Origin: Fluviicoccus sp.
GTDB taxonomy: Bacteria; Pseudomonadota; Gammaproteobacteria; Pseudomonadales; Moraxellaceae
DNA: 64,000 bases
Direction: 5' to 3'
NCBI RefSeq assembly: GCF_030646115.1
Contig: NZ_JAUSMX010000019.1
Location: 1 to 64,000, forward strand
Below are positions 37,862-47,338 of the stretch, piece after piece (position 1 is the stretch's first letter; each line of letters opens with the position of its first letter). The position numbers and the translations under genes are program-made. Under the pieces are notes generated by a model. That model ran no database searches. It worked only from the letters and a program-made list of their open reading frames with translations, and had not been told where the DNA came from.

Positions 37862-40429
37862 TCAGTTGCCGGTTGAAGAAATCAGCCACTGATTGCTGAG
37901 CGTGCCGGTGACCACCCAGTTGTTGCCAACCCGGGTTATGGCCTGGCCGAGGGCGTTACTGGCTGCGCCATTGATAGGGCCGCTGACCAGCCCCCAGGCG
38001 CGACCGTCGCCCGAAGCCACCACACGATCACCGCAGAATCCGTACATCAGACCGTTGAGCACCGTCAGCCGGGTGGGCGCTGAGGAACACTTGCTGTCAC
38101 GGATGTCATTCACGGCCGTCCAGGTGATGCCGTCCACCGAACGTTGGACCGAACTGCCCGCCGCCATGAAGTAATAGCCGCCCAGTGAAACAATGCCGTC
38201 GTTCAGGAAGGCGTTAATGACTGGCGCATTTGAGGCCCAGGTCACGCCGCCATCGCTGGAGATCAGGGCATTTCGGGCATTGCCCTCCAGAAACACCAGC
38301 CACTTCCCTCCCTTGGAAGCAATCGCCCACTGTCCGGAATTGTTGTTGCCCTCAAAGGTATGGATATTCCAGCTGTCGCCATCGGCCGAACTGGCAATGA
38401 AGGACTTGAAGGCGCCCGCCGTTTCCTTGTACTCCCCGACAACAATCCAGCGACCGCCGGTGTATTCGATCGCCTTGTAATAGACGGGGGGCGCACCGCT
38501 CACTCCAGGCGGCAGCGCCTGCAAGTCCGGCGGCGTGATGGCCTTGGTCACCCATGAGCCATTGGTCACTTCACCAAAGAACAGCGGTGCCACGCCCAGC
38601 AGGCGGGCGCCGTCGGTCGCCAAACTGGCGCGATCGAAGGAAACATCCTGTCCGTTCACTTTCAGCGGCACGGCAGTCCAGGTAACGCCGCCATCTGTTG
38701 ACTTGGCGCTGGCAGGAGCGCCGTTGGCAACCACCAGCCCGTTAATCCCTTCTACGTCCCAGGAGGAGCTGCCGCTGCCCAGACGGCGCTGGGTGAAGTT
38801 TCCGATCGACGCCACCGGATTGCCCACCTCCACCGTCACTTGCGGGAATTTGCAGGCCGCGCCGTCCGCAGTGATTTCATAGGTGTAGGTTCCGCCGGAA
38901 ACGATGTTGTTGCCGTCGTTGTAGGTGGTGGCGGCCTGACTGGGAATGAACTGGGTCAACGGAATATCAGTAGAACCGATTTTTGCCGTGGGGCGCGCGA
39001 TACGATAGGCGGTCGCGCCCGCCACGGCAGGCCAAGACAGCGCTACCGCATCCTTGCCGGCATTGGGCGTGGCGGTGACATTACCCGCACAAACGCCATT
39101 CCCGCCTCCGCCCTGGACAGGTGTCGAGGCGAAGTACCGGAACGTTCCGACCGGCGCCGTGAAATCAACACCATTGGTGGTTTTCTCGGCTCCGGAACGG
39201 TTGAAATCGACATGCGCACCGCCCTTGTCGAGATTGACCAGCACATTGTCATTGGTGGGGCCGTTCCGGCAAACAGAAAGGACATTCGCAATTTGACCAT
39301 CCAGTTCCACCGTCGCCTGGGCAAGGCCCACAGTCAGTTTCAGGCTGGCGGTCTTCACCAAGGTGACATTGGGAGGAATGGCATTATCGTCCTGCTTGAT
39401 GTCGACACTGTAATTTCCGCCGAAGGATGTCAGGTCGCTGTAGGCCAGCGCTGGCATTTGACCGCAACCCCCAACTCCGCCACCACCACCGCCTCCACCC
39501 GGAGTCAGGTTAAGTGACAATGGATTGGCCTGCAGGAACGTCAGCAAGGCATTGAGCTTGACCTGATCAAATCCCCCTGTTGCTGCTGAATTCAGTAGAT
39601 CTTGCACCAGCGCAAGAGCCTGAGCCTGAAACTGGGAGGCAAACGTGGCAGTATCATAGGGCAGGTCGCCGGTCACACCAGAGCCGTTGATATTGCCATC
39701 GGCCAGATCCGCTGCAAGTGCCTGCGCCATGCGCAGCGCCGGATTGGCCTCTCCTGCCCCCAGTTGCGCCTGGGCGATTTCAGCCAGTGCCGCCAGACGC
39801 AAGGCATACTGCCCGGCATCGGAAGTGCCAAGGGCGGCAAGATCAGCCGTTTCATCAACCAGCACGGGCGGCAGGAAGATATTCGGTATGCCGAAAACCG
39901 ACTGGATGGTGGCGCGCGCCGGTGCAATCAGCGCCGGGGTCAGGTTGGCTCCCGCCCCCCCGGCGGACTGTTCGGCCAGTCGCAGCGCGGCTTCGGTCAT
40001 CGCCGTCACCCCAAGCACGGAGCTCCCGGCACTCAGCGCCGCCGCCGCCCGCAGCAGCGGCGTATTCCGGTTGGCGGCGTTGATGACCACATCCACATCA
40101 TGGCCCACGGCCTCATCAAAATAGCGGACATTGCCGACCGCCTCGGGCACCACTTCAGCCACGACAGCGCTCACACCCGCCGGAACATTAAAACTCGCGC
40201 TGCCGGCCACCAGCGGCAGATCACCCAGCACCGGACCATTGCGGTTGGCGGCATTGCGCAGCACCACCCGGGCGTTGCTGATGCGTCCCAATGACGGAGT
40301 AACCTTCAGGGTTTTCAGGGTTGCGCCACCGGGGATTGATCCGTCGTCGTCATTGGAATTGCAGCCGGTCAGAACCAGGGCGGCAAACAGATGGGCCAGC
40401 ACCCACCGGCCGGAAAGAAAAGCGCTCAT
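37862..40429 (-). CDS. Large lipoprotein with photosystem/sialidase-like repeats
   Basis: This 855-residue protein has a lipoprotein signal with LTGC, giving C23 as the lipidated residue. Region 1 (about 30-320) is Ala-rich. A Gly-rich hinge (PGGGGGGGGVGGCG) is followed by a beta domain and a fibronectin-like segment. The C-terminal third has repeated SxDGxxWxxV motifs (SKSTDGGVTWTAVP, ASSADGDSWNIHT, SSDGGVTWASNA, RSVDGITWTAV) as in BNR/YCF48 beta-propellers. It is likely surface or periplasmic; no enzyme activity can be assigned. I start at MSAFLSGRW because the upstream codons lack a signal. Confidence 0.8.
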   Translation of the reverse strand: MSAFLSGRWVLAHLFAALVLTGCNSNDDDGSIPGGATLKTLKVTPSLGRISNARVVLRNAANRNGPVLGDLPLVAGSASFNVPAGVSAVVAEVVPEAVGNVRYFDEAVGHDVDVVINAANRNTPLLRAAAALSAGSSVLGVTAMTEAALRLAEQSAGGAGANLTPALIAPARATIQSVFGIPNIFLPPVLVDETADLAALGTSDAGQYALRLAALAEIAQAQLGAGEANPALRMAQALAADLADGNINGSGVTGDLPYDTATFASQFQAQALALVQDLLNSAATGGFDQVKLNALLTFLQANPLSLNLTPGGGGGGGGVGGCGQMPALAYSDLTSFGGNYSVDIKQDDNAIPPNVTLVKTASLKLTVGLAQATVELDGQIANVLSVCRNGPTNDNVLVNLDKGGAHVDFNRSGAEKTTNGVDFTAPVGTFRYFASTPVQGGGGNGVCAGNVTATPNAGKDAVALSWPAVAGATAYRIARPTAKIGSTDIPLTQFIPSQAATTYNDGNNIVSGGTYTYEITADGAACKFPQVTVEVGNPVASIGNFTQRRLGSGSSSWDVEGINGLVVANGAPASAKSTDGGVTWTAVPLKVNGQDVSFDRASLATDGARLLGVAPLFFGEVTNGSWVTKAITPPDLQALPPGVSGAPPVYYKAIEYTGGRWIVVGEYKETAGAFKSFIASSADGDSWNIHTFEGNNNSGQWAIASKGGKWLVFLEGNARNALISSDGGVTWASNAPVINAFLNDGIVSLGGYYFMAAGSSVQRSVDGITWTAVNDIRDSKCSSAPTRLTVLNGLMYGFCGDRVVASGDGRAWGLVSGPINGAASNALGQAITRVGNNWVVTGTLSNQWLISSTGN

Positions 40430-40644
40430 ATCATAAATCCTTCTTGGACATGCTTCTGGATAATGGAGAGAGTAAATAGTCCATTTCCCGAAAACAATCC
40501 CCACCACCGGGGGGAATGAGCAAATTGCGGCACCCGGTAAAAACCCGCCTTACCGCACCAGCAACGGTCAAAATGGTTAGACAAGCCTGTGATAAAAGTT
40601 CTACGCTACGCCGCATAGAATAATCGGACAACAGGGAGAATTTC

Positions 40645-42006
40645 ATGCGCGCACTAGGTCCCATCGACCAGCTGTTCCTGTGGTTGGAACGACGTCAACA
40701 ACCCATGCACGTGGGAGGGCTGATGCTGTTCGACATCCCCGAAGATGCCGATCCGGAGTCATTCGTCCACGAAGTGGCTGAAAAGATGCGTCAGCTGACG
40801 CCGCCGGTACGCCCCTTCAACCAGCACCTGCAAGGCATGTTCTGGGCGGAAGATGACGAATTCGACCTGGAGCACCATTTCCGCCACATCGCCCTGCCCG
40901 AACCGGGGCGTATCCGCGAGTTGCTGGCTTATGTCTCGCAACAGCACAGCGCCCTGCTCGACCGCGCCAAGCCGCTGTGGGAATGCCACCTGATTGAAGG
41001 CATTGAAGGCAATCGTTTCGCGCTGTACTTCAAGGTGCACCACTCCATGGTGGACGGTGTGGCAGGCATGCGCATTGCCCAGCAGATGCTGGCTGATACT
41101 CCTGAAGAAAAAACAGACACTCCCTTGTGGGCGGTTTCCCGCCGCAAGCGCACTCAGAAGGAAGAAAGCAACAACCCGATCAGCGTATTCGCCAACATCA
41201 TGAATACCTTGCGCGACCAGGTTTCCACCATCCCCACCGTGTCGCGGGAACTGGCCAAGGCGATCCGCTCCTCGTACCACCACGACCCGGAATATGTGTC
41301 GGTATTCCAGGCGCCGCGCTCCATCCTCAACCAGCGCGTCAGCGGCTCACGGCGGTTTGCCGCGCAGTCCTATGACCTGAACCGCATCAAGGCCGTCAGC
41401 AAGACCACGGGCTGCACCATCAATGATGTGGTGCTGGCCATGTGCGCCGGTGCATTGCGCACCTACATGCAGGAGCTGAATGCCCTGCCGGAGAAGCCCT
41501 TGATCGCCATGGTGCCGGTATCGCTGCGTCGTGACGACAGCGAGGGCGGCAACCAGATCAGCATGCTGCTGGCGAATCTGGCCACCGACTTGCCGGAAGC
41601 CGCCGATCGTCTGGCGGTAATCCGCCGCACCATGAAGAATTCGAAGGACCGTCTGCAGCGCATGAGCCAGGCCGAGATCATGAACTACAGCGCCATGATC
41701 TACAGCATCTCCGGCGCCAACCTGATTACCGGCATCGCTCCGAAATGGCAGGCCTGCAACCTGGTCATTTCCAACGTGCCCGGACCGCAGGCGCCAAAGT
41801 ACTGGCACGGCGCCAAGCTCTCGGGCCTGTACCCGGTGTCGATTGTGCTGGACGGCATGGCTCTGAACATCACCATGACCAGTTATGTGGATACGCTGGA
41901 ATTCGGTCTGATTGCCTGCCGGAAGGCCCTGCCCTCCATGCAGCGCCTGCTGACCTATCTGGAAGATTCACTGATGGAACTGGAACGGGTGGCCCGGCTG
42001 GCCTGA
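40645..42006 (+). CDS. Wax ester synthase/diacylglycerol acyltransferase
   Basis: This 453-residue WS/DGAT-family enzyme uses acyl-CoA to esterify fatty alcohol or diacylglycerol, making storage wax esters or triacylglycerol. The catalytic HHxxxDG motif is HHSMVDG at residues 132-138, the same position as in the Acinetobacter AtfA enzyme. PLWECHLIEGI before it, the NDVVLA motif (N260, D261) and the late NLVISNVPGP segment are also typical. It is a single gene between its own promoter gap and a strong terminator. With the phasin and the lipase it suggests neutral-lipid metabolism. Confidence 0.92.
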   Translation: MRALGPIDQLFLWLERRQQPMHVGGLMLFDIPEDADPESFVHEVAEKMRQLTPPVRPFNQHLQGMFWAEDDEFDLEHHFRHIALPEPGRIRELLAYVSQQHSALLDRAKPLWECHLIEGIEGNRFALYFKVHHSMVDGVAGMRIAQQMLADTPEEKTDTPLWAVSRRKRTQKEESNNPISVFANIMNTLRDQVSTIPTVSRELAKAIRSSYHHDPEYVSVFQAPRSILNQRVSGSRRFAAQSYDLNRIKAVSKTTGCTINDVVLAMCAGALRTYMQELNALPEKPLIAMVPVSLRRDDSEGGNQISMLLANLATDLPEAADRLAVIRRTMKNSKDRLQRMSQAEIMNYSAMIYSISGANLITGIAPKWQACNLVISNVPGPQAPKYWHGAKLSGLYPVSIVLDGMALNITMTSYVDTLEFGLIACRKALPSMQRLLTYLEDSLMELERVARLA

Positions 42007-42025
42007 GGCTCCGGCGTCATTCCAT

Positions 42026-42059
42026 AAAAAACGGGCGACATTAATGTCGCCCGTTTTTT
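42026..42059. terminator. Bidirectional terminator after the wax ester synthase gene
   Basis: A fully palindromic run with arms AAAAAACGGGCGACAT and ATGTCGCCCGTTTTTT around TA. It lies between the convergent wax ester synthase and rlmJ genes. Confidence 0.9.
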
Positions 42060-42071
42060 ATGCGCTAACGA

Positions 42072-42917
42072 TTATTCACCGGCAATCCACGTCACCGTCG
42101 CCTTGGCCATGGGGTGTTCGGCCAGTTGCGGCAACATCCATTGCAGCACCTTGTCGGCTTCCTCGGCAAACTGCCAGGGCGGATTAATGATCAGCATGCC
42201 GGTGCCGTTGAGACCCAGGCTGTTATCGTCCGGCATCACGCACAGTTCACACGCCAGTTGGCGGGGAATGCCGGTCTTCCACATCTTCTTGTGGAAACGT
42301 TCGATCATGGCGCGATCCTTGACCGGATACCACAATACGTACACGCCGGTCGGCCATTTGGTGTAGGCCTTGACCAGCAACTCCACCAGTTGCGGGAAAT
42401 CCTGACGCTCTTCCTCATAGGGAGGATCAATGAAGACCAGGCCGCGCTTTTCCTTGGGCGGAATCAACGCCGTAATGCCTTCATAGGCGTCACGGTGATG
42501 CACGGCGACATTGGGGTAACGCCCGAAGTTGTCACGCAGTTTTTCGGCGTCCACCGGGTGGAATTCCATGAGCGCCATGCGGTCCTGCGGACGCATCATT
42601 TGCAGTGCAAACCACGGCGAACCGCCATAAAAGCCCTTGCTGTTCTGTTCCTTGCGCAGCAGTTCCAGTTGCGAGAACCACAACTTCACCCATTCCGGGT
42701 TGTTCTTGTGGGGCTGCAGCTTGCGCACGCCTTGTTTATACTCCCCGGTCTTCTGCGCGGGGGCGGAAGCCAGGTTGTACCAGCCGCATCCGGCATGCGT
42801 GTCGATGTAGCAGAACGGGGCATCCTTGCGCTGCATGCCTTGCAGCAACCCGATCAGCAAAATATGTTTCATCACGTCGGCAAAGTTGCCGGCATGATAA
42901 TGATGGCGGTAATTCAT
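42072..42917 (-). CDS. rlmJ: 23S rRNA (adenine-2030-N6)-methyltransferase
   Basis: RlmJ methylates A2030 of 23S rRNA. The 281-residue protein begins MNYRHHYHAGNFADVMKHILL, typical of the family, and has the YIDTHAGCGWYNL SAM-binding loop and the catalytic FIDPPYEEERQDF motif near 164-176. Its start codon shares the CATG at 42915-42918 with the divergent oxygenase gene, so the coding regions overlap by two bases and its promoter must lie inside that gene. Confidence 0.93.
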   Translation of the reverse strand: MNYRHHYHAGNFADVMKHILLIGLLQGMQRKDAPFCYIDTHAGCGWYNLASAPAQKTGEYKQGVRKLQPHKNNPEWVKLWFSQLELLRKEQNSKGFYGGSPWFALQMMRPQDRMALMEFHPVDAEKLRDNFGRYPNVAVHHRDAYEGITALIPPKEKRGLVFIDPPYEEERQDFPQLVELLVKAYTKWPTGVYVLWYPVKDRAMIERFHKKMWKTGIPRQLACELCVMPDDNSLGLNGTGMLIINPPWQFAEEADKVLQWMLPQLAEHPMAKATVTWIAGE

Positions 42918-43533
42918 GCAAATCTCTCAAACGGACTGGCCAGAAACCGACTTCACGGAAGCCGTGGAATCACTGGCGCAGCGCCATTATGCCGTAATTC
43001 CGGACTTTCTTTCACCGCCAATGTTGAAGTTACTGCACGATGAATGCCTGCAAAGGCACGAAGAGGGTCATTTCCATGCCGCCGCCATCGGCCGCGCTGC
43101 GGGGCAGCAGCACAATACCGGCATTCGCGGTGACAGCATTTGCTGGCTGCAGCCGGACTTCCCGGCCGGCGGGCGTTACCTGCAACGTATGGCGGATCTG
43201 CAAGCGATCCTGAACCGGGAACTGTATCTGGGACTGCGTCAGTTTGAAACCCACTATGCCCATTACCTGCCCGGCAGCTTCTACAAACGGCATGTGGACC
43301 GCCACCGCGACAACGACGCCCGCGTCATCACGGCAGTCTGCTACCTGAACCCGGCATGGCCTGACGGTGCGGGCGGCGAGATCCGGGTCTGGAACGCCCG
43401 GGATGAAGAAGTCATGACACTGGCGCCCCAAGGCGGCACGCTGCTGCTGTTCACCAGTCACGACATACCGCATGAAGTGCTGCCGGCCGACCGCCTGCGT
43501 CTCAGCATGGCCGGGTGGTTCCGGCGCGACTAG
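42916..43533 (+). CDS. 2-oxoglutarate/Fe(II)-dependent oxygenase
   Basis: This 205-residue protein has a prolyl-4-hydroxylase-like jelly roll. Iron ligands appear as H and D in YKRHVDRHRDND near 115-128 and a distal H in TSHDIPHEV, followed by RLSMAGWFRR, whose Arg should bind 2-oxoglutarate. The substrate is unknown; homologues hydroxylate proteins. It ends with a four-base CTAG overlap with the convergent cysQ gene, and its start overlaps divergent rlmJ. Confidence 0.85.
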   Translation: MQISQTDWPETDFTEAVESLAQRHYAVIPDFLSPPMLKLLHDECLQRHEEGHFHAAAIGRAAGQQHNTGIRGDSICWLQPDFPAGGRYLQRMADLQAILNRELYLGLRQFETHYAHYLPGSFYKRHVDRHRDNDARVITAVCYLNPAWPDGAGGEIRVWNARDEEVMTLAPQGGTLLLFTSHDIPHEVLPADRLRLSMAGWFRRD

Positions 43534-44345
43534 CCCTTGGGCAGCAACGCCAGTATTTCCTCCAGCCGCGCCCGCTCCCCCACCACCAGGAACGGCGGAT
43601 TCACCAGCGTGTCACGGGCGTTGTAAAGCAAGGGCTGGCCGTCATGCCCCGTCAGCTGTCCGCCCGCTTCCTCCAGCAATATCTGACCGGCGGCGGTGTC
43701 CCATTCCATGGTGGGGCCGAAACGTGGATAAATATCGGCCGCGCCTTCGGCAATGCGGCACATCTTGAAGGCGCTGCCTACCTGCAAGGCCTGGCAGTCA
43801 CCGAAATGACGGGCGATGGCGTCAAGCATGGCGGCCTCGGCGCCGCTTTGATGATGGCGGCTCAGCAGCACGCGCGGAATGACCGGCAAGGCAACGACGC
43901 CAATCCGTTCGCCGACGCCATTGACAAAACGCCAAGCCCCCAGCCCCCGCGCCGCCACGTAGCTCAGGTTATAGACCGGGGCATGCATCACACCCAGCAC
44001 CGGCTCATGGCCTTCCACCAGCGCAATGTTGACCGTGAAGTCATTGGTGCGGGAGACGAATTCGCGGGTGCCGTCCAACGGGTCCACCACCCACAACAGT
44101 GGCCAACTCCGTCTCAGGGGGTCAGCTTCCGCCTCCTCCGACAGTACCGGAATGGTTGGCGTCAGGGCGGCCAGTTCCTCTACAATCAGTGCATGCGCGG
44201 CCAGGTCCGCAGCGGTCAGCGGCGAGGCGTCGGCCTTGTGCTGCACTTCCCAGTGTTGCGGGTCCTGGTAAATAGCCAGGATAGCGCGGCCGGCGGCTTC
44301 GGCGATGGCCCTCACTTCCCTCAGCAAGGTTTCCCGGTTCATCAT
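43530..44345 (-). CDS. cysQ: 3'(2'),5'-bisphosphate nucleotidase
   Basis: CysQ removes the 3'-phosphate from PAP/PAPS, clearing a by-product of sulfate activation. The 271-residue inositol-monophosphatase-fold protein has metal motifs VLSEEAE and WVVDPLDGTREFV (near 90-102), and a late TMEWDTAAGQILLEEAGG. The start codon is probably the ATG at 44345 within the CATG shared with the divergent phosphatase; 44342 is also possible. It fits the sulfur theme with cysK at 10508, though the genes are far apart. Confidence 0.92.
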   Translation of the reverse strand: MMNRETLLREVRAIAEAAGRAILAIYQDPQHWEVQHKADASPLTAADLAAHALIVEELAALTPTIPVLSEEAEADPLRRSWPLLWVVDPLDGTREFVSRTNDFTVNIALVEGHEPVLGVMHAPVYNLSYVAARGLGAWRFVNGVGERIGVVALPVIPRVLLSRHHQSGAEAAMLDAIARHFGDCQALQVGSAFKMCRIAEGAADIYPRFGPTMEWDTAAGQILLEEAGGQLTGHDGQPLLYNARDTLVNPPFLVVGERARLEEILALLPKG

Positions 44346-45012
44346 GATTGACTGGTCCTCGATTGATACTGTGCTGCTCGACATGGACGGCACCCTGCTT
44401 GACCTGCACTTCGACAACTTTTTCTGGCAGGAATTCGTGCCGGAAGTCTATGCCCGCAAACACGGCCTGTCTGTCGCCGACAGCAAGTTGCAACTGTACC
44501 CGCGACTGGAGGCGGAGCGCGGCAACCTGAACTGGTATTGCCTGGATCACTGGTCGGCCGAACTGGGTCTGGACATCGTGGCGCTGAAACGGGAAATCAG
44601 CCACCTGCTGGCCGTCCGCGCCGACGCCGACCTGTTCCTGCAAGCACTGGCCGACAGCGGCAAGGCCGTATGGATGATCACCAACGCCCACCCGGACGCG
44701 CTGACGCTGAAGCTGGAACATACGGCAATTGCCGGTTTCTTCAGCCGCATCATCAGCTCGCATGAGCTGGGTTATCCCAAGGAACATCAGGAATTCTGGC
44801 ACCGTCTGCAGCAACTGGCCCCGTTCACGCCGGAACGGGCGCTGTTTGTCGATGACAGTGAAAGCGTTCTGCGCGCTGCGCGCCAGTATGGCATCGGTCA
44901 CCTGCTGACCATTGCGCAACCCGACAGCAAGCAGGCGCCCCGCCAACGGCTGGAGTTCGTGGCGGTTGGCCATTTTGCCGAACTGCTGCCCATCCCGGCG
45001 GTACGGCGCTAA
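44344..45012 (+). CDS. HAD-family GMP/IMP nucleotidase (YrfG-like)
   Basis: This 222-residue haloacid-dehalogenase-fold phosphatase has the catalytic LLDMDGTLLD near 12-21, the WMITNAHPD motif, a conserved Lys region (GYPKEHQEFW), and the terminal ALFVDDSESVLRAA metal motif. This pattern matches E. coli YrfG, which dephosphorylates GMP and IMP. It starts in the CATG shared with divergent cysQ and ends with a four-base overlap on the convergent hydrolase gene. Confidence 0.88.
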   Translation: MIDWSSIDTVLLDMDGTLLDLHFDNFFWQEFVPEVYARKHGLSVADSKLQLYPRLEAERGNLNWYCLDHWSAELGLDIVALKREISHLLAVRADADLFLQALADSGKAVWMITNAHPDALTLKLEHTAIAGFFSRIISSHELGYPKEHQEFWHRLQQLAPFTPERALFVDDSESVLRAARQYGIGHLLTIAQPDSKQAPRQRLEFVAVGHFAELLPIPAVRR

Positions 45013-45953
45013 GGCTTGTCCAGAAACTGACGGACGGCGTCCAGCGTCCGCGCCGGATCCTCTTCCTGCGGCACATGGCCCAGATGATCAAACATGGCGA
45101 CCCAGCTGCCGGGAATATCCTGACGAAAACGTTCGGCGTATTCAGGCGGAATCAGCTTGTCCTTGGCCCCCCAGATAATCAGTGTTGGCTCCTGCACCTT
45201 GCGGATGTTATCGGCATCACGACCGGCATTGGACTGCGCAAAGCGCTCACTGACGGCCGCGCGGTTACCGGCGCGCAGGGTCAGCTCATAATACCGGTCC
45301 ACCAGCTCCGGCGTAATCTTCGAGGGGTCACCGTAGACATCCTTGAGGCTGGCCTCAATCATGGACCGGGGCAGCATGTAGCTGGAAATACTGCTGATAC
45401 CGGGCAGCTGGGCTATCCTGAAACCAATGGGCATGGAGCCCGTCATCGGATAACCGCCGGCATCCACCAGAATCAGTTTTTCAACCCGGGAGGGATTGGC
45501 GACGGCGACTTCCCAAGCTATTTCCCCACCCAGCGAATTCCCGCCCAGCACATAGCGGTTGACTTGCAACTCTTCCATGACCGCCGTAACAAAATCAACA
45601 TAGCGATCCATGCTGTAAATGCCGTCAGGGCTTGGACCGGTGAGACCAAAACCCGGCAGGTCAAAGCGGATGACGCGCCGGGTCTGTGACAGGTCGGCGG
45701 CCCAGCCGTCCCAGGTATGCAGGCTGGACGAGGTGCCGTGCAACAGCACAATCGGGCGGGGGTCCGAACGCGGCCCTTCGTCCCGATAATGGACATCCAT
45801 ATCCATGACCTTGATGAACGCCGAGGGCGGCGCGGCCCAACGACCCTGCAATTCAGCCACGGAACGATCCGGCGCCCACGTCAACGCCACCCCGGCTCCG
45901 GCGGCAATCAGTAGCAGCGCCAGCAGCAAGGCCAGCAGCTTGGCTGGTTTCAT
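45009..45953 (-). CDS. Membrane-anchored alpha/beta hydrolase
   Basis: This 314-residue protein has an N-terminal hydrophobic helix (about residues 5-25), which is either an anchor or an uncleaved signal. An alpha/beta-hydrolase domain follows with oxyanion HGTSSSLHTW, nucleophile serine in GGNSLGGEIA (near 140-149), acid D in IIWGAKDKLIPPEY and catalytic H in DHLGHVPQEE. It looks like the esterase/lactonase group; the substrate is not known. It ends with a four-base overlap on the convergent phosphatase gene. Confidence 0.85.
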   Translation of the reverse strand: MKPAKLLALLLALLLIAAGAGVALTWAPDRSVAELQGRWAAPPSAFIKVMDMDVHYRDEGPRSDPRPIVLLHGTSSSLHTWDGWAADLSQTRRVIRFDLPGFGLTGPSPDGIYSMDRYVDFVTAVMEELQVNRYVLGGNSLGGEIAWEVAVANPSRVEKLILVDAGGYPMTGSMPIGFRIAQLPGISSISSYMLPRSMIEASLKDVYGDPSKITPELVDRYYELTLRAGNRAAVSERFAQSNAGRDADNIRKVQEPTLIIWGAKDKLIPPEYAERFRQDIPGSWVAMFDHLGHVPQEEDPARTLDAVRQFLDKP

Positions 45954-46107
45954 CTTTCACCCCCGTCTGTTTACGATTCCTTAACTTACCTGTGTGAAGC
46001 GTCATGTACAAGACAGCCGATGGAACAGTTGGCCTGCCCACTATGCCCTGAGGGTCATTAAGGGTAATCTTTCAAGCCATCAGCACTGACATCCCCAGAG
46101 AACTTGC

Positions 46108-47298
46108 ATGCACGTCTTGATCGCCGGCGCCGGCATCGGCGGCCTCACCGCCGCCCTCACCCTGCTTCGCCAGGGCTTCGAGGTCAGCCTTTACGAGCGG
46201 GCCCACCATCTGGAAGAAGTGGGTGCAGGCCTGCAAATTGGCCCGAACGGGGCGCATGTACTGCATGCGCTGGGCTTGGGCGATGCCCTGCACCACATGG
46301 CTTTCCGGCCGGAGGCCGGGGAAATGCGCGTCGGCACCACCGGGCGCGTCATTTTCTCGCTGCCTTTTGATGACACCGTTCAACGCTATGGTGCGCCTTA
46401 TTACCATCTGCACCGCGCCGACCTGCAAGCCATCCTGCTGGACGCGGTCAACAGCCATGCGCCCGGCGCCCTGCATTTGGGCAAGGAAGTAAAGGAAGTG
46501 CGTCAGGATGAGCAAGGCGTCACCCTGATCTTTACCGACGGCGGGCAAGCCCGTGGCGATGTGCTTGTGGGCGCCGACGGCGTGCATTCCGTCGTGCGAC
46601 GGGAACTGTTCGACATCGCTGACGGACACTTCAGCGGCATGTCCGCCTGGCGCATGACCGTGGCCACCGAGCGCCTGCCCAAGGGCCTGGTGCCGCCCAA
46701 GGCCACCGTCTGGGTGGGGCCGGGCAAGCATGTCGTCACCTACTACCTGCGGCGCGGCGAACTGGTGAACCTGGTGGGCGTGGTGGAGGAAAACGGCTGG
46801 CCCTATGAGGGCTGGACCAGCCTGGGAGGTAAAGATGACATCCTGCGGGATTACAGCGGCTGGCATCCCATTGTGCGACGGATCATGGAAGCTGGCGGCG
46901 ATGGCGAGTTCTACAAATGGGCGCTGCGGGAATTACCGCCGCTGGACCATTGGTCGAAAGGACGGGTGACCCTTCTTGGCGATGCCTGCCACCCGATGTT
47001 GCCGTTCATGGCGCAAGGCGCGGTGATGGCCATTGAGGACGCCTGGGTGCTGGCTGAACAACTGGCGCGGCATGCACAGGATATCCCCGCCGCCCTGAGC
47101 CGCTATGAAGAGAAACGCAAGCCCCGCGCCACGCGGGTGCAGGCCGTGTCGCGCCGCAACGGCAAGCTTTACCACCAGCACAGCACCGCCGGGCAAGCGC
47201 TGCTCTACTCGCCGTTATGGATGGTGTCCCGGGTGGCGCCGGATTTCTTTGCCGGTCAACTGGACTGGCTGTACGGGGAAGATGTGACGAAGGGCTGA
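46108..47298 (+). CDS. FAD-dependent aromatic monooxygenase
   Basis: This 396-residue group A flavoprotein hydroxylase has GAGIGGLTAALTLLRQGFEVSLYER at the N-terminus (FAD binding), the DG motif VLVGADGVHSVVRR near 152-165, and the GDACHPMLPFMAQGAVMAIEDAWVLA motif near 291. It resembles salicylate 1-hydroxylase and 3-hydroxybenzoate 6-hydroxylase. No ring-cleavage genes flank it, so the true substrate is uncertain. The product could also come from ubiquinone-type ring hydroxylation. Confidence 0.87.
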   Translation: MHVLIAGAGIGGLTAALTLLRQGFEVSLYERAHHLEEVGAGLQIGPNGAHVLHALGLGDALHHMAFRPEAGEMRVGTTGRVIFSLPFDDTVQRYGAPYYHLHRADLQAILLDAVNSHAPGALHLGKEVKEVRQDEQGVTLIFTDGGQARGDVLVGADGVHSVVRRELFDIADGHFSGMSAWRMTVATERLPKGLVPPKATVWVGPGKHVVTYYLRRGELVNLVGVVEENGWPYEGWTSLGGKDDILRDYSGWHPIVRRIMEAGGDGEFYKWALRELPPLDHWSKGRVTLLGDACHPMLPFMAQGAVMAIEDAWVLAEQLARHAQDIPAALSRYEEKRKPRATRVQAVSRRNGKLYHQHSTAGQALLYSPLWMVSRVAPDFFAGQLDWLYGEDVTKG

Positions 47299-47338
47299 AA
47301 GTCCATCCCAAAGAAAGCCCGTGATGGCCGCAACCGCG

